The translations under genes were made by a program, and so were the position numbers. This document shows positions 17,483 to 26,453 of a DNA stretch of 64,000 nucleotides, piece after piece. The notes beneath the pieces are model-generated. The model was given only the letters and a program-made list of their open reading frames with translations. It did not search any database and was not told the origin of the DNA. This DNA is from Anabaena azotica FACHB-119 (GTDB taxonomy: Bacteria; Cyanobacteriota; Cyanobacteriia; Cyanobacteriales; Nostocaceae), in NCBI RefSeq assembly GCF_014697625.1, contig NZ_JACJSG010000025.1, positions 55,783-119,782 of the forward strand, read 5' to 3'. The first letter of the stretch is position 1, and each line of letters begins with the position of its first letter.

Positions 17483-18337
17483 ATGACCAATCCAACTGCA
17501 ACCTTACTAATTTCTTGCCCCGACCAACGGGGATTAGTAGCCAAATTCGCTAACTTTATCTATGCTAATGGTGGTAATATTATCCATGCAGACCAGCATA
17601 CCGATTTTGCTGCGGGGTTATTCCTAACTCGCATCGAATGGCAGTTAGCAGGTTTTAATTTGCCGCGAGAGATAATTGGGGCAGCATTTAATGCGATCGC
17701 CCAACCTCTAGGTGCTAAGTGGGAACTACATTTTTCGGATACCATTCCACGCATTGCTATTTGGGTAAGTCGCCAAGACCATTGCTTATATGATTTAATT
17801 TGGCGACAGCGTGCAAAAGAAATTGCGGCGCAAATTCCTTTAATTATCAGTAACCATCCTCAATTAAAAGTAGTAGCCGACCAATTTGGCATCGACTTTC
17901 ATCATATTCCCATCAATAAAGATAACAAAGCTGAACAGGAAGCTAAACAATTAGAATTACTGCAACAATACCAAATTGATTTAGTTGTATTGGCAAAATA
18001 TATGCAAATTGTTAGCGCAGACTTTATTGATAAATTTCCGCAAATTATTAATATCCATCACTCATTTTTACCAGCTTTTGTAGGTGCGAATCCCTACCAT
18101 AGAGCTTTTGAGCGTGGTGTGAAAGTTATTGGTGCTACAGCTCACTATGCTACTCCTGAATTAGATGCAGGGCCAATTATTGAGCAAGATGTAGTCAGAG
18201 TTAGCCACCGCGATGAAGTTGAGGATTTGATTAGAAAAGGTAAAGATTTAGAACGAGTTGTTTTAGCTAGGGCTGTACGTCTACATCTGCAAAATCGAGT
18301 GTTGGTTTATGGTAATCGCACTGTAGTTTTTGAGTAA
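17483..18337 (+). CDS. purU: Formyltetrahydrofolate deformylase PurU
   Basis: This enzyme hydrolyses 10-formyl-tetrahydrofolate to formate and tetrahydrofolate, balancing one-carbon units. An N-terminal ACT domain (residues about 5-80, starting L-L-I-S-C-P-D-Q-R-G-L-V-A) precedes a formyl-transferase fold. The catalytic pattern N-I-H-H-S-F-L-P-A-F, then H-Y-A-T-P-E-L-D-A-G-P-I-I supplies the usual Asn, His and Asp. The length of 284 aa is typical. It stands alone. Confidence 0.96.
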   Translation: MTNPTATLLISCPDQRGLVAKFANFIYANGGNIIHADQHTDFAAGLFLTRIEWQLAGFNLPREIIGAAFNAIAQPLGAKWELHFSDTIPRIAIWVSRQDHCLYDLIWRQRAKEIAAQIPLIISNHPQLKVVADQFGIDFHHIPINKDNKAEQEAKQLELLQQYQIDLVVLAKYMQIVSADFIDKFPQIINIHHSFLPAFVGANPYHRAFERGVKVIGATAHYATPELDAGPIIEQDVVRVSHRDEVEDLIRKGKDLERVVLARAVRLHLQNRVLVYGNRTVVFE

Positions 18338-18472
18338 TTATTTTCTCCTCTACTTCCCTCCTCTTCAGGGCTAGGGGTGGGTTACTTCCCACTCCCACTT
18401 TCTCATTTACATTATTTAACTTTTTCTGTGTTGGATATCAGCCTCAACAGGGATTAATAAGAAGTAAACTAC

Positions 18473-18620
18473 CCTGACTTTTCACGGGATCTGAAAGACC
18501 TCTCTCCAAACCTCTCTCCTACAAGGAGAGAGGCTTTGATTTCTCCCCCTTCCCTTCAAGGGAAGGGGGCTGGGGGGTTAGGTCTGCTGTTAACTTTTCC
18601 ACATAACGTGAAAAGTCAGG
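18473..18620. mobile_element. Double-hairpin element with perfect 14-bp termini
   Basis: CCTGACTTTTCACG (18473-18486) is perfectly inverted at 18607-18620. The core (about 18497-18583) is the same CTCTCTCC/GGAGAGAG plus CCCCTTCCC/GGGAAGGGG double hairpin as at 16019-16180, ending in TTAGGTCT, yet the termini are unrelated. The remaining spacer from 18338 shows only short GC-rich repeats. Confidence 0.7.
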
Positions 18621-18648
18621 TGACAAACAAGTTGTTTTCACTGAAACT

Positions 18649-19233
18649 ATGCAGCATCCCTTAGAACTTACATTTAAATTTTGGGCGTTAGCACCGCAAA
18701 TATCAGTTGTTGACGCTCAAGGTAATTTGGTTTTTTACGTCAAGCAGAAACTATTCAAGCTCAAAGAAGCAATTACCATCTTTGCAGATGCTGAACGTAC
18801 AAATCCCCTGTATTACATCAAAGCCGATCGCATTATTGATTTTTCTGCTCGTTATGACTTCACAGACAGTAACGGTGCTAATATTGGAGCCGTTAAGCGA
18901 CGCGGTTTAAAATCCCTGTGGCGTGCGCGTTACGATATCTTTGATGGGGAGGTCACTAACTTAAGCATTCAAGAAAAAAATCCTTGGGTGAAGATTGCGG
19001 ATGCGTTGTTTGCAGAAATTCCCATTGTTGGTATCTTCACTGGTTACGTATTCAACCCAGTTTATTTAGTTAGCCGAACTGATGGTACAGTCGTGATGCG
19101 GTTGGAGAAAATCCCCTCGTTTCTCTCCAGAAAATTTACCATTAAACCTGTTGATCAAATTAGCGATCGCGAAGAGCAACAAATTTTAATCAGCTTAATC
19201 ATGATGCTTTTATTAGAACGAAATCGTGGTTAG
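18649..19233 (+). CDS. LURP-one-related / tubby-C-like fold protein
   Basis: The 194-aa protein resembles the LURP-one-related (LOR) family, whose beta-barrel fold is shared with tubby C-terminal domains and phospholipid scramblases. Cues are V-V-D-A-Q-G-N-L-V-F-Y-V-K-Q-K near the start, alternating hydrophobic strands, and a C-terminal hydrophobic helix (I-L-I-S-L-I-M-M-L-L-L-E-R) typical of the fold. The biochemical role in bacteria is unknown. It stands alone between purU and the amidase. Confidence 0.7.
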   Translation: MQHPLELTFKFWALAPQISVVDAQGNLVFYVKQKLFKLKEAITIFADAERTNPLYYIKADRIIDFSARYDFTDSNGANIGAVKRRGLKSLWRARYDIFDGEVTNLSIQEKNPWVKIADALFAEIPIVGIFTGYVFNPVYLVSRTDGTVVMRLEKIPSFLSRKFTIKPVDQISDREEQQILISLIMMLLLERNRG

Positions 19234-19303
19234 TGAAAAAGGCTGAAAGCAAAAGGTAATTTGTTAGCCTAAGCGCCTCCAGCCTCTAACCTCTAGTTCC
19301 TCA

Positions 19304-20245
19304 CTAACCAATTAATTTTTCCCAACTCCTTGGCCCAACAATTCCATCGGCAAGTAAACCATTTTGCCGTTGAAATCTCTTAATTGCCTCTTCTGTTTGT
19401 GCGCCATAAATGCCATCAACCTCAACCCCTACTCGGAATTGTAAGTATCGCACAACAGGGCCGCCAGCGTGGTTAGGTCTGATGATTCTTTTAGATAAAA
19501 TCAAATTAACCGCGTTCCATGTGGCTTCATTCAAAATCCCTGTTTTTTCCAGCCCGACAATGCCTTGAAACTTCTCGATCGCAAATTTTGTCTCCGTATT
19601 CAGTTGGGCATTTTCTACTAGAGCTTTATTATTTCTATCTGTAATTTTCAGACGATTTAGTGATTTCTGTAGCCTTAAAATACTAGTATCTGTATTTTGT
19701 TCTTCATCGGCAACAGAACGTACAGCAGCACTAGGAATCTTCCCTGTTAACCCTTTGACGATCGCATTAGCAGTTGCTTCTGCGTCGAACAAATTCATAT
19801 CCTTTGGCGAATCAATAAAGCAACACTCCACCAGAATAGCAGGCATATCTGTATTTCGCAAAACAAACAGGTGAGTACCGCTTTTAACCCCACGATTAAA
19901 AAATCCTAGTTTGACAATTTCATCTAACACTGGTTGAGCAATTCTTCTCCCATTATCACTAGTGGCAAATACTTCTGTACCGTTAGCTTGTCCATTAAAA
20001 GCATTAAAATGTATTGAAACAAAAACCTCTACTTTACTGGCATTTGCTTTGTTACACCTCTGGGAGAGAGAATCTTTTACTGAAGAAGCTCTATCAGGTT
20101 TACATGATATTACTTCATGCCCTAAAGCTTTTAACTTACTGATCACCCGGTTGCCTACATCTAAAGTCAGATTGTCTTCTACTTTTATGCCTCTAGCTCC
20201 GGTATCTGGTGGGCAATTGTGACCAATATCAATTCCATATCTCAT
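19304..20245 (-). CDS. N-acetylmuramoyl-L-alanine amidase with two peptidoglycan-binding domains
   Basis: This is a zinc amidase (Amidase_3) that cuts the bond between MurNAc and the stem peptide. Zinc-ligand motifs are D-I-G-H-N near the start, V-E-D-N, and V-S-I-H-F-N-A in the middle. The catalytic Glu lies in I-L-V-E-C-C-F. Two PG_binding_1 domains follow: a weaker one (about 190-250) and a good one (about 258-312, D-G-I-Y-G-A-Q-T-E-E-A-I). No signal peptide is visible, since the domain starts at residue 3. It could therefore act after lysis or leave by another route. Confidence 0.9.
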   Translation of the reverse strand: MRYGIDIGHNCPPDTGARGIKVEDNLTLDVGNRVISKLKALGHEVISCKPDRASSVKDSLSQRCNKANASKVEVFVSIHFNAFNGQANGTEVFATSDNGRRIAQPVLDEIVKLGFFNRGVKSGTHLFVLRNTDMPAILVECCFIDSPKDMNLFDAEATANAIVKGLTGKIPSAAVRSVADEEQNTDTSILRLQKSLNRLKITDRNNKALVENAQLNTETKFAIEKFQGIVGLEKTGILNEATWNAVNLILSKRIIRPNHAGGPVVRYLQFRVGVEVDGIYGAQTEEAIKRFQRQNGLLADGIVGPRSWEKLIG

Positions 20246-20823
20246 AGAAATATCCTCAAACGATTTCCTTAATACTTATGTGCTATTGCTTTTTTGATGT
20301 TAAACTAATTTCAGCTTCATTACAGCAAATTTCAGTAAAATATTGCTTATGCAAATTCTGTATTCATCATCTCTATATTGTAACAAAAAATAACTTACTA
20401 TTAAAATAGTATAACTGTGATTAAGTTCATCAGCGATCGCTCTCATCCTCCTCCTCAATATTAACTCTGCCTTCCTCTGCGTTTAAAAATGCGATCGCTC
20501 ACACTACAAAGAAGATAATATGTGTTACCCCAGAAGCTAATCTATATTTAGATATGTAAAAAATCCCGTAATCAGATAAAATAAGAAACGCTATTTTTGC
20601 TCTATAAACTATAACAAAATTTGAGAATAAATCAAAATATAGAAACAGATGATTGTGAGTTAGTCAGGACTCACCGCAACGCACTGGCTCCCCTACAAAT
20701 GTAGAGATTGGCATCAGGAGGGGAGACGAAACAGCCTAAAAAGCTTGGTGTATAAGATGGGTAGCGTTTTGTGATAAAAACAGGTAGGTCTAGTTTTGTC
20801 AATAAGACCTACTTAATGATAAT
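20246..20823. other. Intergenic stretch with hairpins, no gene
   Basis: No coding frame is supported. A CTCCCCT/AGGGGAG stem (about 20687-20727) and a GTAGGTCT/AGACCTAC hairpin (about 20784-20812) are present. The latter may be the left end of the transposase remnant that follows. Two HIP1-type GCGATCGC sites lie near 20433 and 20492. Confidence 0.4.
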
Positions 20824-21107
20824 GTTATACATAGTACCAAAAGCACTTAAAAAGTCAATTGAGTTTAGCAGAATATCTGTTGCTAAAAATTTTGATACAT
20901 TTGTTGCAGTCAATCAAGGAAGTAACTTTAGAGAAATTAGCGAATGCGCTACCTCTGGCAATTAAATTTGAAAGCAGAAGAAAAAGAATACAAAGATTTT
21001 TATCATTACCAAATCTCACAATTGAAAAAGTTTGGTTGCCAATTATTCAAGAACTAATAGTCAACTACTTCCCGGATGAAAAGATTATTTATATAGCAAT
21101 TTACTGA
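20824..21107 (+). pseudogene. IS4-like transposase, N-terminal remnant
   Basis: From TTG 20859 the frame reads S-L-A-E-Y-L-L-L-K-I-L, then L-E-K-L-A-N-A-L-P-L-A, then R-R-K-R-I-Q-R-F-L-S-L-P, which I recognise as the N-terminus of a cyanobacterial IS4-type transposase. The natural start region (ATG 20824) is in another frame, so a frameshift lies between 20824 and 20835. The chain stops at 21107 after I-I-Y-I-A-I-Y, where the family normally continues for a few hundred residues. The break coincides with the left end of a MITE-like repeat. It is non-functional. Confidence 0.7.
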
Positions 21108-21223
21108 AGCAACTGGCACTTGGGGTAGGGTGCGTCAGATGTGGAAAATGCTTGAATCTATACGAAATTATTGGGGCTGACGCACCCTACATTTAGTTTG
21201 ATTATCACACCTGCGTAAGTCCT
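21100..21223. mobile_element. MITE-like element, AGGACTTACGCA termini, copy 1
   Basis: The right end TGCGTAAGTCCT is intact and the left end is eroded. The interior GGGTAGGGTGCGTCAGATGTGGAAAA, tested in shorter blocks, and GGGGCTGACGCACCCTAC form a long imperfect inverted repeat. The same interior occurs at 56110-56232, 60732-60832 and 61230-61355. It sits across the break of the IS4-like remnant. The following bases to 21708 hold no gene I can support and may be leader sequence of the remA-like gene. Confidence 0.7.
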
Positions 21224-21708
21224 AAATATAGCAGTGAGTAAAGACTCTAAAACTAACGAGAAAATGTGGTTTCATCTAACCCTACACCCCAAAACCAAAG
21301 TTTTTGGAATACCAATAAAAACCTACACCTATCAGAGGGTGAGCAATGCTGATCCCATTTGTGATGCAGGGAAAAAATATAAAGCTTATCGGAACTTGTT
21401 GTAAATAACACCAATCATAGAAAGTTTACCCAAAGTTTAATATCTTGGGGAAGAGGAAAGAAATTAGCAAATACCCTTAGATAGTATTTATAATTATCAA
21501 CTTGGTACTAGCTCGTATTAGCGGATTAATACCTATGTCTTTAGGTAGATTTTCAGTAAAATTGACTAATAAATAGCTAAAAAAAGCATCGGTTATTTAA
21601 AAACTCAATCTGGCTAAATGTAATGCGTTGTAACTCTTATTTTTTCGGGATAACATGAGAATACAATCTTCTTTAGCTTAGAACACCACATTAGGTGTCA
21701 GTTTTTCT

Positions 21709-21975
21709 ATGGAAATACAGTTAATTAATATCGGGTTCGGCAATATTGTTTCGGCTAACCGAGTGGTTGCCATTGTGAGTCCAGAATCTGCTCCTATTAA
21801 GCGGATCATTACCGATGCTAGGGACAAAAATCAGCTAATTGATGCGACTTATGGTCGCAGAACCAGGGCTGTAATTATCACAGATTCGAGTCACGTAATT
21901 TTGTCGGCGATTCAACCGGAAACGGTAGCGAATCGTTTCGTTATTTCCCGCGAGCATCAGAGTGTAGAAAACTAA
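21709..21975 (+). CDS. remA: RemA-like regulatory protein (DUF370)
   Basis: This small 88-aa DUF370 protein is related to RemA, a DNA-binding regulator of extracellular-matrix genes in Bacillus. Family cues are L-I-N-I-G-F-G-N-I-V, V-A-I-V-S-P-E-S-A-P-I-K-R, and D-A-T-Y-G-R-R-T-R-A-V-I-I-T-D-S. It lies 185 bases upstream of gmk on the same strand. The remA-gmk pairing is widespread in bacteria and supports the call. The role in cyanobacteria is not established. Confidence 0.88.
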   Translation: MEIQLINIGFGNIVSANRVVAIVSPESAPIKRIITDARDKNQLIDATYGRRTRAVIITDSSHVILSAIQPETVANRFVISREHQSVEN

Positions 21976-22159
21976 TGAGAGAGAGGCGTAAAACCCTACC
22001 TCTGTTTGCACTATATCGGCAGTACCATGTGAATTAGACAAGTTTTCTGTCACTGCGGTTACAAATTCGTTAGTTAAGGTTTGCGTTATTAACGTAGACT
22101 AGATTAAATTACTGACTTATCTAATGAATCATTTTTTTGATTAATTCACAGGTTTACGG

Positions 22160-22762
22160 ATGATGCAAGTTTTATCCATCCATTGTGCTACTACCAAAGA
22201 AACACCGTTTTCAGGCAAATTGATTGTCCTAACCGGGCCTAGTGGGGTCGGTAAAGGTACTTTAATGCGATCGCTCCTCCAGCGTCATCCGGAACTCTAT
22301 TACTCTGTCTCTGCGACAACTCGCGCTCCCCGTCCAGGGGAAGTCGATGGCACAAACTATTACTTTATTAGCCGTAGCAAGTTTGAACAATTGCTTGCTC
22401 AAGGCGAATTTCTCGAATCTGCCGAATTTGCAGGTAACTATTATGGCACTCCCCGCGAAGCTGTGCTGAGTCAAGTTCAATCAGGCAAGTTAGTAGTCCT
22501 AGAGATTGAACTCGAAGGCGCAAGACAAGTCCGCGCCTCCTTCCCCCAAGCCCTGAGTATCTTTATTCTCCCGCCTTCCTTTGAAGAGTTGGAAAGACGA
22601 ATTCGCGGGCGGGGACAGGATTCAGAAGAAGCGATCGCTCGTCGCTTACAGCGTGCCAAACAAGAGATTGCAGCTGCTGACGAATTTGATATTCAAATCG
22701 TCAATGACGATTTTGAAACCGCCCTGAATGCGATCGAAACCGCGTTATATAACAGGGAATAG
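22160..22762 (+). CDS. gmk: Guanylate kinase
   Basis: This enzyme phosphorylates GMP to GDP with ATP. P-loop G-P-S-G-V-G-K-G-T lies at about 26-34. The GMP-binding stretch includes S-V-S-A-T-T-R-A-P-R-P-G-E-V-D-G-x-N-Y-Y-F, and the lid has R-I-R-G-R-G-Q-D. A ~18-residue polar N-terminal extension precedes the fold, so a later start is possible, but ATG 22160 or 22163 is the first in frame. Length 200 aa. Confidence 0.95.
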   Translation: MMQVLSIHCATTKETPFSGKLIVLTGPSGVGKGTLMRSLLQRHPELYYSVSATTRAPRPGEVDGTNYYFISRSKFEQLLAQGEFLESAEFAGNYYGTPREAVLSQVQSGKLVVLEIELEGARQVRASFPQALSIFILPPSFEELERRIRGRGQDSEEAIARRLQRAKQEIAAADEFDIQIVNDDFETALNAIETALYNRE

Positions 22763-22860
22763 GGAACAGGTGACAGGTGACAGGCTCACCAGCTTCTTGC
22801 AAAAAGGATTTTCTGATTTATCCATGTCCTAACCTATATGGCTACTGACATAAATCAATT

Positions 22861-23181
22861 GTGAACTACCTACATCGCCCTAGCGGGTCGATGTAGGCTT
22901 CCCAATTCATTGGGAACTGCCTGGGACTTGGTGGATTTTTTACGTCCAGAAGTCTTTGGTCTTACATCCCCTCCTTGGGCAGAGATGCTCGTTCCTAACA
23001 CCCTTACGGGTTCGCCAGTTGCTCCACTTGGGGAGGCCCCAAGACCGCACTGGCTCACCAAAAGTCGCAAACCTTCATTTCTAATATTTATCGCCGCATT
23101 GATGTCTCTATCATGCTGCTTTTGACAGTGTGGACACTCTACAAACCTCACTCCCAATGAATCATAACCATTCTGCAACAT
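22861..23181 (-). pseudogene. Truncated TnpB (IS200/IS605 family), C-terminal part with right end
   Basis: The minus-strand frame from 23181 to 22870 reads V-E-C-P-H-C-Q-K-Q-H-D-R-D-I-N-A-A-I-N-I, the second half of the TnpB zinc ribbon plus the conserved D-R-D-x-N-A-A-x-N-I segment. The first zinc-ribbon half and the RuvC core are missing. Downstream the element ends with GGAAGCC, a hairpin (CTACATCG/CGATGTAG) and GGTAGTTCAC near 22861. A similar end without any coding part lies at about 57915-57965. The remnant is inactive as a protein, but its 3' part could still be transcribed as an RNA. Confidence 0.8.
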
Positions 23182-23383
23182 CGGGATGCTCCCCTTTCCT
23201 ACGGAACGCTAGCGCGAACGGGTGAGACGTGAGCCTTCTTGCTGTTTAAGGTAAAAATTGGATAATAAAAGGATTTCAATACTGTTCCCTGTAACCTGTA
23301 ACCTATTCCCTAATGATAAATCTTCAATTGGTAACGGGGGATCAGTCATCACTAAATGCGATCGCCCCATTACCAAAAATCAA

Positions 23384-23899
23384 TTAGCCCACTAGACCTT
23401 GAATCAGAGCGATATTGCTAGTCAAGAAGTAAGCAACTACCGCACCGCCAATACCGCCAATTAAGAAAGCGCTGGCAAAATTGTTCCAGCCTTCCTTAGA
23501 TTGGAAAGCATCAGGAGGAGTTGCAGTTACAGTAGCCAGAGGTTGGGGTGGATTGCTGTTAGCGTATAGCGATAGCCCGGCAGTTAAAATCACGATTAAG
23601 CCGATGCTTGCTAGTAATCCTGCGAGGTTCGCGTTAGGTGTATCGCGCAGGGGTCCTAATTTAGCAAAAGGCCCAAAAATCCAGTAACCGTGAGCCATAC
23701 CAATTTCTAGCGCACGTCTAAAAGGAGTTAGACCTGGACGATAGGCAGGTAGATTGTTAATGTACCACTTGCTTAAAGGGGAAGCATTAACAGGGGTTTC
23801 TAAGTTACCCCATTGAGGATCGCGTGCTGCTGGAAAAACCACTTCCCGATTTCTAGGATCGCTAGGGGAATTTTTTGATGCGTCTACTGCTTGCGCCAT
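23384..23899 (-). CDS. psaL: Photosystem I reaction centre subunit XI (PsaL)
   Basis: This thylakoid membrane subunit forms the contact zone of photosystem I oligomers. The 171-aa protein has an N-terminal stromal part (P-R-N-R-E-V-V-F-P-A; L-E-T-P-V-N-A-S-P-L), then L-P-A-Y-R-P-G-L-T-P-F-R-R-A-L-E-I-G-M-A-H-G-Y and three membrane segments. It is the third gene in the psaF-psaJ-psaL order, 268 bases after psaJ. Published work has linked this linked gene order to tetrameric photosystem I in heterocystous cyanobacteria. Confidence 0.97.
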   Translation of the reverse strand: MAQAVDASKNSPSDPRNREVVFPAARDPQWGNLETPVNASPLSKWYINNLPAYRPGLTPFRRALEIGMAHGYWIFGPFAKLGPLRDTPNANLAGLLASIGLIVILTAGLSLYANSNPPQPLATVTATPPDAFQSKEGWNNFASAFLIGGIGGAVVAYFLTSNIALIQGLVG

Positions 23900-24167
23900 A
23901 TTTTATGTTGCCTCAAAAATACAATGGTGGCATTTTTATATTAATAATAATTGCAGCCCAAGATATTTTTTATTCGGGAAGTTTAGAAAAATTAATTTAG
24001 TTTTATTAAAACGGCGAAACTCGCAAGCTAATCAAGCTTTACGAGTTCCAAAAAATAATTTTTAATGCCTATTTGTGTGATAAATCCACTTAATTGATAA
24101 AGCCAATTCACCACACAAATTAGGCAAAAAACAACAGATTAAGCAGTCTTAAAATCTGAGTTGCAAT

Positions 24168-24317
24168 TTATGGTAGGGGATGAAAAAGTAAATCTGGGAA
24201 AAAGCGATTGAACTCAATCAAAATCCCGGCTGTGATGGTCAACCAGATGGTAGCAGCTACGGGGGCTGTGCTAATAAACTTGAGTAAGTAGGCGGATTGA
24301 TCAGATTTTTCAGCCAT
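24168..24317 (-). CDS. psaJ: Photosystem I reaction centre subunit IX (PsaJ)
   Basis: The gene is short: 49 codons from ATG at 24317 to TAA at 24168. The protein starts M-A-E-K-S-D-Q-S-A-Y-L-L-K-F, has one membrane helix (A-T-I-W-L-T-I-T-A-G-I-L-I) and ends F-N-R-F-F-P-D-L-L-F-H-P-L, which is the PsaJ signature. It is a single-span subunit that sits beside PsaF. It lies 37 bases downstream of psaF, clearly in the same operon. Confidence 0.96.
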   Translation of the reverse strand: MAEKSDQSAYLLKFISTAPVAATIWLTITAGILIEFNRFFPDLLFHPLP

Positions 24318-24354
24318 GATTTATGCTCCAAACAAATTAATAGATTAAGCGGAA

Positions 24355-24849
24355 TTAGCGAGGAGAAACGGTAATTTCGGAGTCCTTAGCGGTTAATTCA
24401 CCAGACAGGAGTTCCTTAACTGCGGCTAATGGCCAAGCAAAGCCACTGGCGATGATGGGTAATGCAATACCCAAATCGATTTGGATTTCTTTTTGTTCAG
24501 AGTCATTACCCTTTTGGACGGTTTGTAAGTAAGCACGACCTACCCAACCAATCCAACCAGCAATGTAGAGGAAGAGGATGCTGGGAATGAGAAAATCACC
24601 AGCTTTGTCCAGACGACCATCTACAATCAGGTGAGGATAGCCTTCTGGCCCGCACAGTTCTTGAGAATAACGCTCAAAGCGTTTTTGTCCTGATTTGGGG
24701 TCAGCTGTAGTATTGCGGGCATTTTTTGCCAATGCTTGGAATGCAGGATTTTCTGCACAAGGAGTCAGGTTAGCTCCCAAGGCTTTTGCAGGAGGAGCAA
24801 AGCTGAACGACAGACAAATCACTAAAATCAAAGCAAACAATCGACGCAT
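24355..24849 (-). CDS. psaF: Photosystem I reaction centre subunit III (PsaF)
   Basis: This is the lumen-facing subunit near the electron-donor docking side. The 164-aa precursor begins M-R-R-L-F-A-L-I-L with a signal peptide cleaved near A-K-A-L. The mature part has L-T-P-C-A-E-N-P-A-F, G-Q-K-R-F-E-R-Y-S-Q-x-L-C-G-P-E-G-Y-P-H-L-I-V-D-G, and a C-terminal membrane helix. The frame is open back to 24912, but ATG 24849 gives the family's usual length. It heads psaF-psaJ-psaL and is divergent from tsaD. Confidence 0.96.
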   Translation of the reverse strand: MRRLFALILVICLSFSFAPPAKALGANLTPCAENPAFQALAKNARNTTADPKSGQKRFERYSQELCGPEGYPHLIVDGRLDKAGDFLIPSILFLYIAGWIGWVGRAYLQTVQKGNDSEQKEIQIDLGIALPIIASGFAWPLAAVKELLSGELTAKDSEITVSPR

Positions 24850-25306
24850 GGATTTGTTTCCTTTTATTACACAAGAAAAAGTTTTTTGTACAAAACGAAG
24901 CGGCTTGTACATTCTTGATTTGCTTAACTAGCAAGTCATCATACTCTTGCGCGGGAATCGAGTAAAGTTTAAGTAAATAAAAGTTAAAGCTTCTCAAACA
25001 AATCTTTAGAGATTGGGGACTGGGGACTGGGTATTGGGGAAAGGGAAAAGGGGAAAGGGGAAAGGGAAAAGGGGAAGGGGGAAAGGGGAAAGGGGAAGGA
25101 GGAAAGGCTGTCTCCTCATCTCCCTCATCTCCCCCCACTCCCTCATCTCCCTATTCCCCTCCTGGGAGGGGTTAGGGGTGGGTTACTCCCTCATCTCCCT
25201 CATCTCCCTCATCTCCCTCATCTCCCTCATCTCCCCCCACTCCCTCATCTCCCTCATCTCCCTCATCTCCCCCATCTCCCCACTCAGCACCCCTTACTTC
25301 TTCGTA
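24850..25306. repeat. Repeat-rich divergent spacer between psaF and tsaD
   Basis: The spacer holds GGGGACTGGGGACT repeats (about 25013-25035), GGGAAAGG repeats (to about 25105), and a 12-bp CTCCCTCATCTC satellite (about 25110-25285) interrupted by CCCCTCCTGGGAGGGG. The satellite reads through in frame, so the tsaD frame extends spuriously to 25013. The same satellite occurs at about 28378-28472 and 44128-44216. The psaF promoter must lie in the left part. Confidence 0.85.
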
Positions 25307-26350
25307 GCAATGACAACTGTTTTAGCAATCGAAACTAGCTGTGATGAAACTGCCGTGGCAATTGTAAAGAATCGTCAAGTTTACAGCAGTGTCATAGCCT
25401 CGCAAATTCCGGTTCACCAGCAGTATGGCGGGGTAGTACCGGAAGTAGCTTCACGAGCGCACTTAGAAACAATAAACGACGCGATCGCCCAAGCAATGGC
25501 ACAAGCTCAACTAGATTGGAGTAAAATCGACGGGATAGCCGCCACTTGTGCGCCTGGACTGGTAGGAGCGCTATTAGTGGGGCTAACTGCTGCCAAAACC
25601 TTAGCAATTTTACACGATAAACCATTTTTGGGAGTTCATCACCTCGAAGGTCACATCTACGCGACTTATTTGAGTGAGCCAACTTTAGATCCCCCTTTTC
25701 TTAGCTTACTTGTTTCTGGAGGACATACAAGCTTGATTTCTGTTAAGGAATGTGGTAATTACGAAACCCTGGGCGAAACTCGTGATGATGCAGCCGGTGA
25801 AGCCTTTGATAAAGTCGCTAGGCTATTAAAGCTAGGTTATCCTGGTGGGCCAGTTATTGACAAGCTAGCGCAAACAGGCGATCCCCAAGCCTTCACCTTG
25901 CCAGAAGGGAAAGTGTCTCTACCTGGAGGAGGATATCATCGCTATGACGGCAGTTTTAGCGGCTTAAAGACTGCGGTACTGCGTTTAGTGCAGCAATTAG
26001 AGAAAGAAGGGGATACACTGCCAACAGAGGACATCGCCGCCAGCTTTCAGACGACTGTAGCCAAAGCCTTAACCAAAAGAGCGATCGCCTGTGCTTTAGA
26101 CTATGGTTTAGACACCATCGCCGTAGGCGGAGGAGTAGCCGCTAACAGTGGCTTGAGAAAACACCTCCAAGCAGCCGCCACAGAAAATAATCTCCGAGTC
26201 CTCTTCCCACCCCTAAAATTCTGTACTGATAACGCCGCCATGATAGCCTGCGCCGCCGCCGACCACCTATCACGCGGCCACACTTCCCCCCTAACTCTGG
26301 GCGTAGAGTCACGGCTAAGTCTTAGTCAAGTGATGAAGTTATATCAATAG
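25307..26350 (+). CDS. tsaD: tRNA N6-adenosine threonylcarbamoyltransferase TsaD
   Basis: TsaD transfers the threonylcarbamoyl group to A37 of ANN-decoding tRNAs, forming t6A. From ATG 25307 the protein (347 aa) starts L-A-I-E-T-S-C-D-E-T-A-V-A. The metal-binding motif H-H-L-E-G-H and the ASKHA motifs (V-S-G-G-H-T-S; G-G-V-A-A-N-S-G-L-R) are intact. The upstream 98 codons of open frame are satellite repeat and are left out. Confidence 0.97.
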   Translation, partial: AMTTVLAIETSCDETAVAIVKNRQVYSSVIASQIPVHQQYGGVVPEVASRAHLETINDAIAQAMAQAQLDWSKIDGIAATCAPGLVGALLVGLTAAKTLAILHDKPFLGVHHLEGHIYATYLSEPTLDPPFLSLLVSGGHTSLISVKECGNYETLGETRDDAAGEAFDKVARLLKLGYPGGPVIDKLAQTGDPQAFTLPEGKVSLPGGGYHRYDGSFSGLKTAVLRLVQQLEKEGDTLPTEDIAASFQTTVAKALTKRAIACALDYGLDTIAVGGGVAANSGLRKHLQAAATENNLRVLFPPLKFCTDNAAMIACAAADHLSRGHTSPLTLGVESRLSLSQVMKLYQ

Positions 26351-26453
26351 TCAATAGTCCACAGTCCACAGTCCATAGTCCACAGTCCATAGTCCATAGT
26401 CCATAGTCCAAGAACTCATCCTCTATCTTTGACTGTTGACTAATGACTAATGA
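26351..26453. repeat. Heptamer arrays between tsaD and the hydrolase
   Basis: CAGTCCA/TAGTCCA heptamers (about 26356-26410) are followed by TGACTAA heptamers that run into the 3' end of the minus-strand hydrolase gene. They are non-coding. The two genes converge here. Confidence 0.8.
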
